A DNA stretch of 64,000 nt, taken from the NCBI GenBank assembly GCA_963800235.1, contig CAWDAD010000001.1, forward strand, positions 1,240,001 through 1,304,000, given 5' to 3'. Positions 52,543-61,303 of this stretch are shown piece by piece. Below the pieces are notes generated by a model. It worked only from the letters and a program-made list of their open reading frames with translations. It was not told the origin of the DNA and ran no database searches. The translations under genes and the position numbers were made by a program. The stretch comes from CAVVNP01 sp963800235. GTDB taxonomy: Bacteria > Actinomycetota > Acidimicrobiia > Acidimicrobiales > Iamiaceae. Every line of letters starts with the position of its first letter. Positions within the stretch are counted from its first letter, which is position 1.

Positions 52543-53274
52543 TCAGCGGGGGTGGAGCACGCCCTTCTCCAGCACGAGCACCCGGTCGGCCCGCTCCACG
52601 AACCGGGGATCGTGGCTCACCGCCAGGACGGTCGTGCCCCGTTCGCGTCGGAGCCGCTCGAGGGCTGCGACGAGCTGCTCGGCGCTGTCGTCGTCGAGGC
52701 TGCCGGTCGGCTCGTCGGCCAGGATCACGGCCGGCTCGTTGGCCATGGCCCGGGCGATGGCCACCCGCTGGCGCTCGCCACCCGACATGGTCGGCGGGTA
52801 CGCGTCCGCCCGAGCGTCCAGACCGACCTGGTCGAGCAGCTCGGCGGCCCGCCGGCGGCGCTCGTCCCGGCTGCGGTGGGTGCCGTACATGGCCACCTCG
52901 ACGTTCTGGGTGGCGGTCAGGTGGGCGATCAGGTTGTGCAGCTGGAAGACCAGCCCGATCTCCGTGCGCCGGTAGTTCGTCAGGTGGCGGTGGTGGGACA
53001 CGTCGACGTCGGCCACCTCGATCTCGCCCTCGTCGGGCTCGTCGAGGGCGGCCAGCAGGTGCATGAGCGTCGACTTCCCCGAACCCGACCGGCCGGTGAT
53101 CACGACCATCTCGCCCGGCTCGACCCGGAGGTCGAGGCCGTCGAGCGGCGTGTCCGCCCCGAACCGCTTGGTGAGGTGCTGGGCCGTGATGATCGGGTCG
53201 TCGCCGGCTCCCCCGCCCTCGTGGCCGCCGTCCTCGTGGCCGCCGGCGTCGTGTCGGGTGCTGGTGTCGGTCAT
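52543..53274 (-). CDS. ABC transporter ATP-binding protein (MacB/LolD type)
   Basis: A 243-residue ATPase. A His/Gly/Asp-rich N-terminal tail (DAGGHEDGGHEGGGAGDD, 9-26) is unusual and could bind metal. Then Walker A ITGRSGSGKSTLMHLL, Q-loop LVFQLHNLIAHLTATQNVE, signature MSGGERQRVAIARAM, Walker B AVILADEPTGSLDDD and switch His in AVSHDPRF. It powers the FtsX-type permease 10 nt upstream in the operon. Such pairs export peptides or lipids or act as mechanotransmitters; substrate unknown. Confidence 0.9.
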   Translation of the reverse strand: MTDTSTRHDAGGHEDGGHEGGGAGDDPIITAQHLTKRFGADTPLDGLDLRVEPGEMVVITGRSGSGKSTLMHLLAALDEPDEGEIEVADVDVSHHRHLTNYRRTEIGLVFQLHNLIAHLTATQNVEVAMYGTHRSRDERRRRAAELLDQVGLDARADAYPPTMSGGERQRVAIARAMANEPAVILADEPTGSLDDDSAEQLVAALERLRRERGTTVLAVSHDPRFVERADRVLVLEKGVLHPR

Positions 53275-53284
53275 GACGGGCTCC

Positions 53285-54412
53285 TCACTCCCGGCGGATC
53301 GCCGCCATGGGCGACAGGCGAGCGGCACGGATGGCGGGGTAGAGGGCCCCCAGGATGGCGACGCCGATGGCGAAGGACAGCGCCCGGACGAACTGGTTGA
53401 GGTCGTAGGTCGGGTGGAAGTAGCCGCGCAGCTCCTGCACGTGCTGCAGCGCGTTGACCGCCAGCCACCCGAAGAGCAGACCGAGGCCGGCACCGGTCAG
53501 GGCGACGATGAAGGTCTCCCCCATCACCAGGCCCACGACCCGGCCCCGGCTCCACCCCACCGATCGCAGGACGCCGAACTCGCGGATGCGCTCGATGAAG
53601 GACAGCAGGGTGGTGTTGAGCACCCCGGTGATGGCGATGGTGGCGGCCAGGATGGTGCCGCCGGTGTTGGCGGCGCTGATCAGCACGAGGGTCTGGTCGG
53701 CCCGCCCGTAGTCGCTGGCGCTCTGGATCGTCGTGAGCTGGATGAACTGCTTGTCGAGGCGGTGGGCGACCTGGCTGATGTGGGACTTGGAGGTCGGGCT
53801 GGTGACCTGCACGAACCCGAGGGTCACCTGCCCGGTGAGCTGGAAGTCCCCCTGCAAGGTGCTGAGCGGGAACATCATCGTGCTGTTCCCGAAGGAGATG
53901 TTGGTCTGGTACAGCCCCACGATCTTGCGGGTCTTCTTCCCGATCACCATGGTGTCGCCGACCTTCTTGTGGATGCTGTCGGCCAGCACGTAGCCCAGCA
54001 TCACCTCGGTGGGGCTGTTGGGCGCGTAGCTGCGCCCCTCGAGGACCTGCACGCCGAAGGGCTTCTGGTCGGCGGCGGGCAGGCCGACCTCGATCACCGC
54101 CGGGTGGTCCGCGTCGTACTTGTCGGTCTGCACCAGCGCGCCGATCGCTCGCTTGACCCCCTGGATGTGCTGCATCTTGGCGATGTCGTCCTGGGCGATG
54201 GTGCTGTTCAGCAGGTTCGAGCCGCTCTTCTGGGCCACGGTGAAGTCGGCGTTGCCGACGTTCAGGACCTCGGTGGCGGTCTCCTTCAGGCTCGAGGTCA
54301 GCACCCCGAGGGCGAAGACGGCCATGACGCCGATGGCCACCGCCAGCGCGGTGACGATGGCGCGGAAGCGCCGGGTGGCCACGTTGTGGAGGATGAGTTG
54401 GACGAAGGACAC
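53285..54412 (-). CDS. ABC transporter permease (FtsX/MacB family)
   Basis: A 375-residue permease with MacB topology: one N-terminal helix (about 18-38, FRAIVTALAVAIGVMAVFAL), a large extracytoplasmic domain (40-245, including GVKRAIGALVQTD and KVGDTMVIGKKTRKIVG), and three C-terminal helices with the FtsX motif (ILAATIAITGVLNTTLLSFI, REFGVLRSVGWSRGRVVGLV). It forms a homodimer with the downstream ATPase. GAGGTG precedes the GTG start. Confidence 0.88.
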   Translation of the reverse strand: MSFVQLILHNVATRRFRAIVTALAVAIGVMAVFALGVLTSSLKETATEVLNVGNADFTVAQKSGSNLLNSTIAQDDIAKMQHIQGVKRAIGALVQTDKYDADHPAVIEVGLPAADQKPFGVQVLEGRSYAPNSPTEVMLGYVLADSIHKKVGDTMVIGKKTRKIVGLYQTNISFGNSTMMFPLSTLQGDFQLTGQVTLGFVQVTSPTSKSHISQVAHRLDKQFIQLTTIQSASDYGRADQTLVLISAANTGGTILAATIAITGVLNTTLLSFIERIREFGVLRSVGWSRGRVVGLVMGETFIVALTGAGLGLLFGWLAVNALQHVQELRGYFHPTYDLNQFVRALSFAIGVAILGALYPAIRAARLSPMAAIRRE

Positions 54413-54530
54413 CGCACACCTCGCCGACGGTGGACGAACAGCCGCTGCTCCCCAGCCTCAAGCCTGCCAAACCCCGACGCGGCCGCGGGTGACCCATCGC
54501 CCGACGAACCGGTGGGCCGGTGCGCGGACG

Positions 54531-55565
54531 TCAGGGCTCGATGATCCAGACGTCGTCGCCGAGGGCGGCCTCGAGCTTGCGGTGGAGGGCGCCGAGGATG
54601 CGATCGTCGCGGTCCCAGACCAGCACGGCCTCGTCGGCGTGCTTCGCGAGCCAGCCGTCGCGGCGCGACAGCGCCTGCCCGGCGGCGGCGCGGTCGGCGG
54701 GCACCTTGCGCTCGAGGGTGACGGAGCCATCGGCGTGGGCCAGCAGCTCGGCGAAGCGGGCCTGGGACGCGGCCGGCCAGACGGTGTGGGCGTCGGGGTA
54801 GGGCAGCACCGCCACGTACGGCACGCCCACGTCGCGGGCGGCCTCGGCGGCCAGCTGCTCGGCGCCGAGGCGCAGCCCGGTGAGCACGACCAGGTCGGGG
54901 TGGAGCTGGCGCTTGGCCGCCAGCACCTCCGCCAGGCGACGCTGGACGTCGCCGGACACCGGGTTCGGCTCGTACCCCCCGAGCTCGGGTGGGCGGTGAC
55001 CGAGCACCACCAGCTTGTGGCCGTCCGGCACCCGCCCGTCGGCCCCGGCCGACCCCTTCGCCCCCGCGCGGCGGATCTCGTCGGGCGGCCCGAGATCGGT
55101 GGGTGGCTCGGTCCCGGTGCGGCCCCGCTGGGTGACCGCCGCCTCGACGGCCAGGCGATCGACCAGGTCGTTCATGTGGTCGCCGCTGTGGCCCTTCACC
55201 CAGGCGAAGTCGACCGCCGCCGGTCCTCCCTCGCGCCCGAGGTAGGCGTCGACCAGCGGCTCCCACAGATCGCGGTTGGCGACCGGCTTCTTCTGGGAGT
55301 TGGTCCACCCCCGCTCGAGCCAGCCCATGTACCAGCGCTTCTGGAAGCAGTTGACGACGTAGGTCGAGTCGCTCACCACCCGCAACCGACCGGGATGGGT
55401 GCGCACGGCGTCGAGGGCGGCGGCCAGCTCCATGCGCTGGTTGGTGGTGCGGGCCTCGAACCCGCTGGCGAAGGCCCCGCCCGGTTCGGCCCACGCCCAG
55501 CCGCCCGGGCCGGGGTTGCCGCTGCAGGCCCCGTCGGTGAACACGGTGGGGACGGGGTCGCTCAC
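54531..55565 (-). CDS. RNase HI fused to a SLOG (YpsA/DUF1273-like) domain
   Basis: A 344-residue two-domain protein. Residues 1-145 are RNase HI: Asp11 in VFTDGACSGNPGPGGW, Glu46 in TNQRMELAA, Asp66 in VVSDSTYVV, His126 and Asp133 in KGHSGDHMNDLVDRLA, so all catalytic acids are present. A spacer follows (150-190), then a Rossmann-like domain: KLVVLGHRPPELGGY, PDLVVLTGLRLGAEQLAAEA, YVAVLPYPDAHTVWPAASQ and DEAVLVWDRDDRILG, matching the SLOG/YpsA family of nucleotide-ligand-binding proteins. The GTG at 55565 matches the RNase H N-terminus. Confidence 0.8.
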   Translation of the reverse strand: MSDPVPTVFTDGACSGNPGPGGWAWAEPGGAFASGFEARTTNQRMELAAALDAVRTHPGRLRVVSDSTYVVNCFQKRWYMGWLERGWTNSQKKPVANRDLWEPLVDAYLGREGGPAAVDFAWVKGHSGDHMNDLVDRLAVEAAVTQRGRTGTEPPTDLGPPDEIRRAGAKGSAGADGRVPDGHKLVVLGHRPPELGGYEPNPVSGDVQRRLAEVLAAKRQLHPDLVVLTGLRLGAEQLAAEAARDVGVPYVAVLPYPDAHTVWPAASQARFAELLAHADGSVTLERKVPADRAAAGQALSRRDGWLAKHADEAVLVWDRDDRILGALHRKLEAALGDDVWIIEP

Positions 55566-55648
55566 GGGCGCCAGCTTCTCAGACCTGCCCGTGCCACCCG
55601 GGCCCCGGGCTGCTTGCATGGGAGCACGCCGGCACGTGAGGAGGGCCC

Positions 55649-58390
55649 ATGACCGAGCCCACGAACATCCACGACACCTACGTCAGCCAGCTGCCGGACA
55701 CCGACCCGACCGAGACGACCGAATGGCTCGACTCGCTCGACGCGGTCGCCGCCAGCCAGGGACGCCCCCGGGCCGAGTACCTCGTGCAGCGCCTGATCGA
55801 GCACAGCCACCAGCTCGGGCTGGGCATCCCGACCCCGGTCCGCACGCCCTACGTGAACACCATCGGCCCGGCCATCCAGGAGCGCCAGCACTGGTTCCCG
55901 GGCGACGAGCTGCTCGAACGGCGGATCCGCGCCTTCATCCGCTGGAACGCGGCGGTCATGGTGGTCAAGGCCAACAAGCACGCCGAGGGCATCGGCGGGC
56001 ACCTGGCCACCTACGCCTCGTCGGCCGGGCTGTACGAGGTCGGGTTCAACTGGTTCTTCCAGGGCAAGGACCACGGCCGGTCGGGCGACCACGTCTACCT
56101 GCAGGGCCACGCCTCCCCCGGGATCTACGCCCGCGCCTTCCTCGAGGGCCGGCTCACCGAGGGCCAGCTCGACCGGTTCCGCCGCGAGATCGGCGGCGAC
56201 GGGCTGTCGAGCTACCCGCACCCCCGGCTGATGCCCGACTTCTGGGAGTACCCGACGGTGTCGATGGGCCTCGGGCCGATCAGCTCGATCTACCAGGCCC
56301 GATTCAACCGCTACCTCCACCACCGCCGCATCGACGACACCAGCAGCTCTCGGGTGTGGTGCTTCGTCGGCGACGGCGAGTGCGACGAGCCGGAGACCCT
56401 CGGGGCGGTCTCGCTGGCCGGCCGGGAGCAGCTCGACAACCTCATCTGGGTCGTCAACTGCAACCTGCAGCGCCTCGACGGACCCGTCCGCGGCAACGGC
56501 AAGATCATCCAGGAGCTCGAGGCCACCTTCCGCGGCGCGGGCTGGAACGTCATCAAGGTGGTCTGGGGCTCGGCCTGGGACGACCTCCTGGCCCGGGACG
56601 TCGACGGGGTGCTGCTCGACAAGATGAACTCGACCGTCGACGGCGAGTTCCAGCGGTACACCATCGAGTCCGGCGCCTACATCCGCGACCACTTCTTCGG
56701 CCCCGACCCGCGGCTGCGCAAGATGGTCGAGCACCTCTCCGACGAGGACCTGCGCTGGCTGCCGCGCGGCGGCCACGACTACCGCAAGCTCTACGCCGCC
56801 TACAAGGCGGCCACCGAGCAGCGGGGCGCGCCCACCGTGATCCTGGCCAAGACGGTGAAGGGGTGGACCCTGGGCCCCGAGGTCGAGGCCCGCAACGCGA
56901 CCCACCAGATCAAGAAGATGACCAACGCCCAGCTCATGGTGCTGCGCGAGCGCCTGCACCTCGAGGAGGAGATCCCGGCCGAGTCGCTGGCCGAGGGGCG
57001 CGAGGCCCCCTACTACCGGCCGCCGGAGGACTCCGAGGCCCACCGCTACCTGATGGAGCGCCGGGCCGCCCTCGGCGGGCCCCTCCCCCGCCGCCTGGTC
57101 CGCGACCGGCGGCCGCTCACCCTGCCCGGCGACGAGGCCTACCTCGAGCTGGCCTCCGGCTCCCGCGGCCAGGAGGTGTCGACCACCATGGCCTTCACCC
57201 GACTGCTCCGGACCCTCGCCCGCCAGCCCGATCTCGGTCCCCGGCTGGTGCCGATCATCCCCGACGAGGCGCGCACCTTCGGCATGGACGCCCTGTTCAA
57301 GGAGCTCGGGATCTACGCCGCCCAGGGCCAGAAGTACGAGCCGGTCGACCACGCCCTGCTGCTCAGCTACAAGGAGTCGAGTGACGGCCAGCTGCTCGAG
57401 GAGGGCATCACCGAGGCCGGGTCGATGGCCAGCTTCATCGCCGCCGGCACCGCCTACGCCAACCGGGGCACCCCGATGGTGCCCTTCTTCGCCTTCTACT
57501 CGATGTTCGGCTTCCAGCGGGTCGGCGACCTCATCTGGTCGGCGGCCGACGCCCGGGCCCGGGGCTTCCTGCTCGGCGCCACCGCCGGACGCACGACCCT
57601 GCTCGGGGAGGGGCTGCAGCACCAGGACGGCCACAGCCTGGTGCTGGCCTCGACGGTCCCGGCCTGCCAGGCCTACGACCCGGCCTTCGCCTACGAGACC
57701 GCCGCCATCGTCCGCCACGGCCTCGAGACCATGTACGGGCCCGACCCCCGCGACGTGTTCTTCTACCTGACCCTCTACAACGAGAACTACGCCATGCCGC
57801 CGATGCCCGAGGGCGACGACGTGGGGCCGGGGATCATCGAGGGCCTGTACCGGTGGGCCGAGGTGCCCGCCGGCACGGCCGACGACGCCCCCTGCGCCAC
57901 CGTGCTCTTCTCCGGCACCGCCAACGGCGCCGCCCGCTTCGCCCGAGACGAGCTGGCCGAGCACTTCGGCGTGGGCGTCGAGCTGTGGAGCGCCACCTCG
58001 TACAAGCGGCTGCGGGAGCAGGCGCTCGGGGTCGAGCGCTGGAACCGCCTCCACCCCGACCAGGCGCCGCGCTCGCCGCTCGTCACCGAGCGCCTGTCGC
58101 AGGCGCCGGGACCGGTGGTCGCGGTCACCGACTTCGTGAAGCTCGTCCCCGACCAGATCGCCCGCTGGGTGCCGGCGCCGTTCGCGCCGCTCGGCACGGA
58201 CGGCTTCGGCCGCAGCGACACCCGCGAGGCGCTCCGCCGCTTCTTCGAGACGGACGGACCGAGCGTGGTCGTGGCGGTGCTGAGCCAGCTGGCCGCCGTG
58301 GGCGAGGTCAAGGCCGAGGCGGTGGCCGACGCCATCGGTCGCTACGGGCTCGACGCCGACTCACCCGATCCCGCCACCATCGACCTCTGA
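55649..58390 (+). CDS. aceE: Pyruvate dehydrogenase E1 component, homodimeric
   Basis: A 913-residue AceE. The N-terminal TPP-pyrophosphate domain has FQGKDHGRSGDHVYLQGHASPG and the GDGECDEPETLGAVSLAGRE metal motif ending in VNCNLQRLDGPVRGNGK. The central and C-terminal domains carry IPDEARTFGMDALFKELGIY, YKESSDGQLLEEGITEAGSM and LLGEGLQHQDGHS. It decarboxylates pyruvate and acetylates the lipoyl E2. GGAGGG lies before the ATG. E2 and E3 genes lie 17-19 kb away, so aceE is transcribed alone here. Confidence 0.95.
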   Translation: MTEPTNIHDTYVSQLPDTDPTETTEWLDSLDAVAASQGRPRAEYLVQRLIEHSHQLGLGIPTPVRTPYVNTIGPAIQERQHWFPGDELLERRIRAFIRWNAAVMVVKANKHAEGIGGHLATYASSAGLYEVGFNWFFQGKDHGRSGDHVYLQGHASPGIYARAFLEGRLTEGQLDRFRREIGGDGLSSYPHPRLMPDFWEYPTVSMGLGPISSIYQARFNRYLHHRRIDDTSSSRVWCFVGDGECDEPETLGAVSLAGREQLDNLIWVVNCNLQRLDGPVRGNGKIIQELEATFRGAGWNVIKVVWGSAWDDLLARDVDGVLLDKMNSTVDGEFQRYTIESGAYIRDHFFGPDPRLRKMVEHLSDEDLRWLPRGGHDYRKLYAAYKAATEQRGAPTVILAKTVKGWTLGPEVEARNATHQIKKMTNAQLMVLRERLHLEEEIPAESLAEGREAPYYRPPEDSEAHRYLMERRAALGGPLPRRLVRDRRPLTLPGDEAYLELASGSRGQEVSTTMAFTRLLRTLARQPDLGPRLVPIIPDEARTFGMDALFKELGIYAAQGQKYEPVDHALLLSYKESSDGQLLEEGITEAGSMASFIAAGTAYANRGTPMVPFFAFYSMFGFQRVGDLIWSAADARARGFLLGATAGRTTLLGEGLQHQDGHSLVLASTVPACQAYDPAFAYETAAIVRHGLETMYGPDPRDVFFYLTLYNENYAMPPMPEGDDVGPGIIEGLYRWAEVPAGTADDAPCATVLFSGTANGAARFARDELAEHFGVGVELWSATSYKRLREQALGVERWNRLHPDQAPRSPLVTERLSQAPGPVVAVTDFVKLVPDQIARWVPAPFAPLGTDGFGRSDTREALRRFFETDGPSVVVAVLSQLAAVGEVKAEAVADAIGRYGLDADSPDPATIDL

Positions 58391-58426
58391 CCCGTCGCCG
58401 CCGGCCTCCGGCGGCGGGGCCCGGGC

Positions 58427-59461
58427 TCAGCCCTCGTCGACGCCGAGCGGCGTGTACACGACGATGGGGTCGGCCCGGGTGCAGGCGACGAAGCGCTCCG
58501 ACCCGTCGAAGGTCTCGCCGTCGACGGCCAGGCGCAGCGGGCCCTCGAGCGAGCGCACCTCGAGCCGGTCGGTCCGGAACTCCTCGTAGGTCGGGGTGTG
58601 CAGCAGCCGCCCCGTCAGCACCGCCACCAGCAGCTTGGTGCGCGACCACGGCGAGGTGCCGTCGACCAGGCGCACGTCGAGTCGGTCGTCGTCGACGCGT
58701 GGCCGGCGGCTCGGCACGAACCCCTTCGGCTCGTAGGCGCCGTTGCCCACGAACACCAGCCACAGCCGGCGGCGACGTCCGTCGAGCTCGACCTCGACGG
58801 GCTCCGACGTGCGCAGGACCTCGGCCAGCGCCACCACCGCGGCCGGCCACTTGCCGAGGTAGCGCTCGTAGCGCTCCCGGGCGTCGACCATCTTGACGTA
58901 GCCACCGAAGCTGGCGGTGTTCAGGAAGGGGCGGCCGTCGATCTCGCCCAGGCGCATCCGCACCGCCCGACCCTCCTGCACGGCTCGGACGGTGTCGTCG
59001 ACCGACTGCACCCCGAGGTCGCGGGCCAGGTGGTTGAGGGTGCCGGCGGGGGCCACCACCAGCGGCAGGTCGCGCTCGTCCGCGACCTGGGCGGCGCAGT
59101 TCACGCTGCCGTCGCCCCCGGCCATGCCGAGCACCTCGGCGCCGGCCTCGGCCCGCGACCTGAACAGCTCGGCCAGGTCGTCGTCCTCGCCGAGGGCGAC
59201 CAGCTCGGCGTCGGGCAGGGCGGCGCGCAGCTCGTCGGTGGGGTCGCTCGACAGGGCGGGACCGGCGTCGGGGTTCACCACGACGGACACGCCCTCGCCG
59301 GTGGGCCGGGGCGGCTGCGGGACCGGTTCGCCCGGGGGGCCCGGTTCGGCCAGGCGCTCGGTGGCGCGGGCGCGCCGCATCCGCCAGGCCACGGTCCCGG
59401 CGACGGTCCCGGCGCCCACCACCGCCGCCGCCCGCCACGCCGCCCGAGGCCCCGTCGTCAC
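58427..59461 (-). CDS. Diacylglycerol kinase-family lipid kinase
   Basis: A 344-residue DAGK catalytic-domain protein. SVVVNPDAGPALSSDPTDELR is the N-terminal P-N-x-x-x-G motif, VLGMAGGDGSVNCAAQVA the nucleotide GGDGS/T motif, VVAPAGTLNHLARDLGV the conserved P-x-G-T-x-N-x-x-A, and LNTASFGGYVKMVDARERYE the second-domain motif. A hydrophobic stretch at 8-26 may anchor it to the membrane. It would phosphorylate diacylglycerol, sphingoid or related lipid. GTG start: TACCGT (complement of 59470-59475) lies 8 nt upstream. Confidence 0.85.
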   Translation of the reverse strand: MTTGPRAAWRAAAVVGAGTVAGTVAWRMRRARATERLAEPGPPGEPVPQPPRPTGEGVSVVVNPDAGPALSSDPTDELRAALPDAELVALGEDDDLAELFRSRAEAGAEVLGMAGGDGSVNCAAQVADERDLPLVVAPAGTLNHLARDLGVQSVDDTVRAVQEGRAVRMRLGEIDGRPFLNTASFGGYVKMVDARERYERYLGKWPAAVVALAEVLRTSEPVEVELDGRRRRLWLVFVGNGAYEPKGFVPSRRPRVDDDRLDVRLVDGTSPWSRTKLLVAVLTGRLLHTPTYEEFRTDRLEVRSLEGPLRLAVDGETFDGSERFVACTRADPIVVYTPLGVDEG

Positions 59462-59469
59462 GGTCGGGG

Positions 59470-59496
59470 ACGGTAGCAACGGCGGCTGCCTACGCT
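59470..59496. promoter_or_regulatory. Back-to-back leaderless promoters
   Basis: Within the 41-nt gap, TACCGT on the minus strand (59475-59470) serves the lipid kinase at 59461 and TACGCT on the plus strand (59491-59496) serves the glycosylase GTG at 59503 with 6 nt. Both messages would lack a 5' leader. Confidence 0.6.
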
Positions 59497-59502
59497 GACC
59501 TC

Positions 59503-60084
59503 GTGGCCTCGCCCCCCTTCCCCGTCACCGGCGATCCCGACGCCGACCAGCTGCTGGCGGACAACCCCCTCGCCCTGCTGCTCGGCATGATGCTCGACCA
59601 GCAGGTCCCCATGGAGTGGGCCTTCGCCGGACCGGCCAAGCTCGTCCGACGCCTCGACGGCCCGCTCGACGCCGCCTCGCTGGTGGCCCTCGGCCCCGAC
59701 CGGGTCGAGGAGCTGTTCCGGGAGAAGCCGGCGCTGCACCGCTTCCCCGGATCCATGGGCAAGCGGGCCTTCGCCCTCTGCCAGGCCATCGTCGACGACC
59801 ACGGGGGCGACGCCGCCGCGGTCTGGACGGGCGCGGCCGACGGCGCCGACCTGTCGAAGCGGCTGCAGGCCCTGCCCGGCTTCGGCAAGGAGAAGTCGCA
59901 GATCTTCGTGGCCCTGCTGGCCAAGCGCTTCGGCGTACGACCGCGGGGCTGGCAGGAGGCGGCCGGGCCCTTCGCCGACGCCACGCCCCGGTCGGTGGCC
60001 GACATCGGCAGCCGCGAGGCCTTCACCGAGGTCCGGGCGTGGAAGAAGGCCCAGAAGCAGAAGGGCCGGACCAAGGCCGAGTAG
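59503..60084 (+). CDS. HhH-GPD family base-excision DNA repair protein
   Basis: A 193-residue member of an actinobacterial HhH-GPD family. LADNPLALLLGMMLDQQVPMEWAF opens the helical domain (L-L-x-D-Q-Q), and LSKRLQALPGFGKEKSQIFVALLAKRF is the helix-hairpin-helix motif (L-P-G-F-G-K) before the expected catalytic region. The G-P-D signature is degenerate, as in this uncharacterised family, so glycosylase activity is not certain. It may act near the NHEJ and SOS genes functionally but is 45 kb away. Leaderless start. Confidence 0.8.
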   Translation: MASPPFPVTGDPDADQLLADNPLALLLGMMLDQQVPMEWAFAGPAKLVRRLDGPLDAASLVALGPDRVEELFREKPALHRFPGSMGKRAFALCQAIVDDHGGDAAAVWTGAADGADLSKRLQALPGFGKEKSQIFVALLAKRFGVRPRGWQEAAGPFADATPRSVADIGSREAFTEVRAWKKAQKQKGRTKAE

Positions 60085-60111
60085 CACCGCCACCCGGCGG
60101 CGTCCGGAGGA

Positions 60112-60789
60112 TCAGGCCGTCTCGGGCAGCGACTCGGACTGGCGGTCGAGCCAGCCGAGCAGGATGGCGATGGCGCGGGGGTCGTGTCGGAGCTGGTGGC
60201 CGGCGCCGACGATGATCGACAGCTCGGCCGACTGGTGGGCGTCGGACAGCACCCGGGCGTCGAAGTGCGGCACGGTCTGGTCCTCGGAGCCGTGCAGCAC
60301 CAGCAGGGGGCGGGGGGCGAGGTCGCCGACGAGCGAGATGGGTCGGATGCTGCGCAGCTCACGACCCCAGGCGTCGGTGCTGCGGGGGAAGTCCGGCGTG
60401 CGGATGGCCCCGATCTCGCGGGCGTGCTGCAGGAGGCGACGGGGGTGGTTGGCCCAGTCGTCGAAGTCGGCGGGCGCCCCGATGGCGGCCACGCCCTGCA
60501 CCATCGGGTCGTGGGCCCCGGCGGCGATGCACAGGCCCCCGCCGGTGCCGAAGCCGGCCAACCAGACCCGCTCGGACCGGGTCAGGTGCCGCAGGTGGCC
60601 GATGGCGGCCAGGGTGTCGTCGAGCCAGCCCTGCAGCGAGAAGTCGCCCTCGGAGTCGCCGCACCCCCGGAACTCGAGGGTGAGCACGACCCAGCCCAGC
60701 TCGGCGCTGATGCGGTCGGCCAGCTCGGGGAAGGTGGCGGCCGCCCCGGCGGCGCCGAGGCCGCCGGCGGGGAACCCGTGGCAGAGCAC
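60112..60789 (-). CDS. Alpha/beta hydrolase (start probably further upstream)
   Basis: A serine hydrolase fold: LVLCHGFPAGG oxyanion strand, LEFRGCGDSEGDFS, VWLAGFGTGGGLCIAAG where the nucleophile elbow is G-F-G-T-G (Gly in place of the usual Ser), then PLLVLHGSEDQTVP (acid) and GAGHQLRHDP (His). The nucleophile Ser therefore appears missing or displaced, so catalysis is doubtful. The first standard start codon is GTG 60789, inside the first beta strand. The same frame upstream reads LEGSFEANGLRLSAHLSRPP, the normal N-terminal strands, from a CTG at 60876, just after the preceding gene's stop; that CTG is the likelier start. Confidence 0.7.
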   Translation of the reverse strand: MLCHGFPAGGLGAAGAAATFPELADRISAELGWVVLTLEFRGCGDSEGDFSLQGWLDDTLAAIGHLRHLTRSERVWLAGFGTGGGLCIAAGAHDPMVQGVAAIGAPADFDDWANHPRRLLQHAREIGAIRTPDFPRSTDAWGRELRSIRPISLVGDLAPRPLLVLHGSEDQTVPHFDARVLSDAHQSAELSIIVGAGHQLRHDPRAIAILLGWLDRQSESLPETA

Positions 60790-60877
60790 GAGCGCCGGGG
60801 GGACGCGATCCGGGCCCGGCGGTCGGGACAGGTGGGCCGAGAGCCGCAGCCCGTTGGCCTCGAAGCTGCCTTCCAGG

Positions 60878-61120
60878 TCAGGCCCCGTCGTCGGCGGCGG
60901 CCTCGGCCAGGGCCGAGCGGGCGCCGTCGCACTGGTGGCAGGCCTTGTAGCAGCGGTTCTCGGCCTCGACGAGGGTGTCGGGCCCGAACGACATGTAGGT
61001 GCGGGCGGCGAGCAGCTCCTCGATGGTCTCGGGGCTGGTGCAGGCGTCGACGTCGTGCACGACCTGGTTGCGCTTGTCGCCGAGCCAGCGGTGGTCCTCG
61101 AACCGAGTCGGGCGATCCAT
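60878..61120 (-). CDS. Small Cys-containing protein of unknown function
   Basis: An 80-residue acidic, soluble protein: DRPTRFEDHRWLGDKRNQVVHDVD, then CTSPETIEELLAARTYMSFGPDTL and RCYKACHQCDGARS. The cluster C-x3-C-x2-C plus one earlier Cys could bind metal or an Fe-S cluster. I do not recognise the family. The ATG is leaderless: TAGGGT (complement of 61129-61134) lies 8 nt upstream, which separates it from the RNA element further upstream. It overlaps or abuts the hydrolase gene and is probably co-transcribed. Confidence 0.6.
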   Translation of the reverse strand: MDRPTRFEDHRWLGDKRNQVVHDVDACTSPETIEELLAARTYMSFGPDTLVEAENRCYKACHQCDGARSALAEAAADDGA

Positions 61121-61208
61121 GGCCCGAGACCCTATGCGACGGGGCGAGGCGCCCCCGTGCCCTGCGGCCCGACCGGCGGCGCGGGCCCTCCACGGGCCCC
61201 GGGCGCGA

Positions 61209-61239
61209 CGGAGGGGGGCGCACGAGGCGCCCCCCTCCG
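61209..61239 (-). terminator. 13-bp GC-rich hairpin ending the mini-ORF transcript
   Basis: CGGAGGGGGGCGC-type arms (61209-61221 and 61227-61239) pair perfectly across a 5-nt loop, with runs of six G and six C. No U-tract follows. It lies about 110 nt beyond the mini-ORF stop and 88 nt before the next gene, which has its own promoter, so it likely ends the minus-strand transcript. Confidence 0.65.
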
Positions 61240-61303
61240 GGCGTTGCGTTGGTCTCGAAGTGGCGTTCACGCCGGGTGGGACCACATCCCGACCGCCGTC
61301 TCC

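Noticed and set aside
61209..61239. 6C RNA motif (two C-rich loops, actinobacterial)
   Set aside because: The six-C and six-G runs pair inside the stem instead of lying in loops, and there is only one such hairpin.
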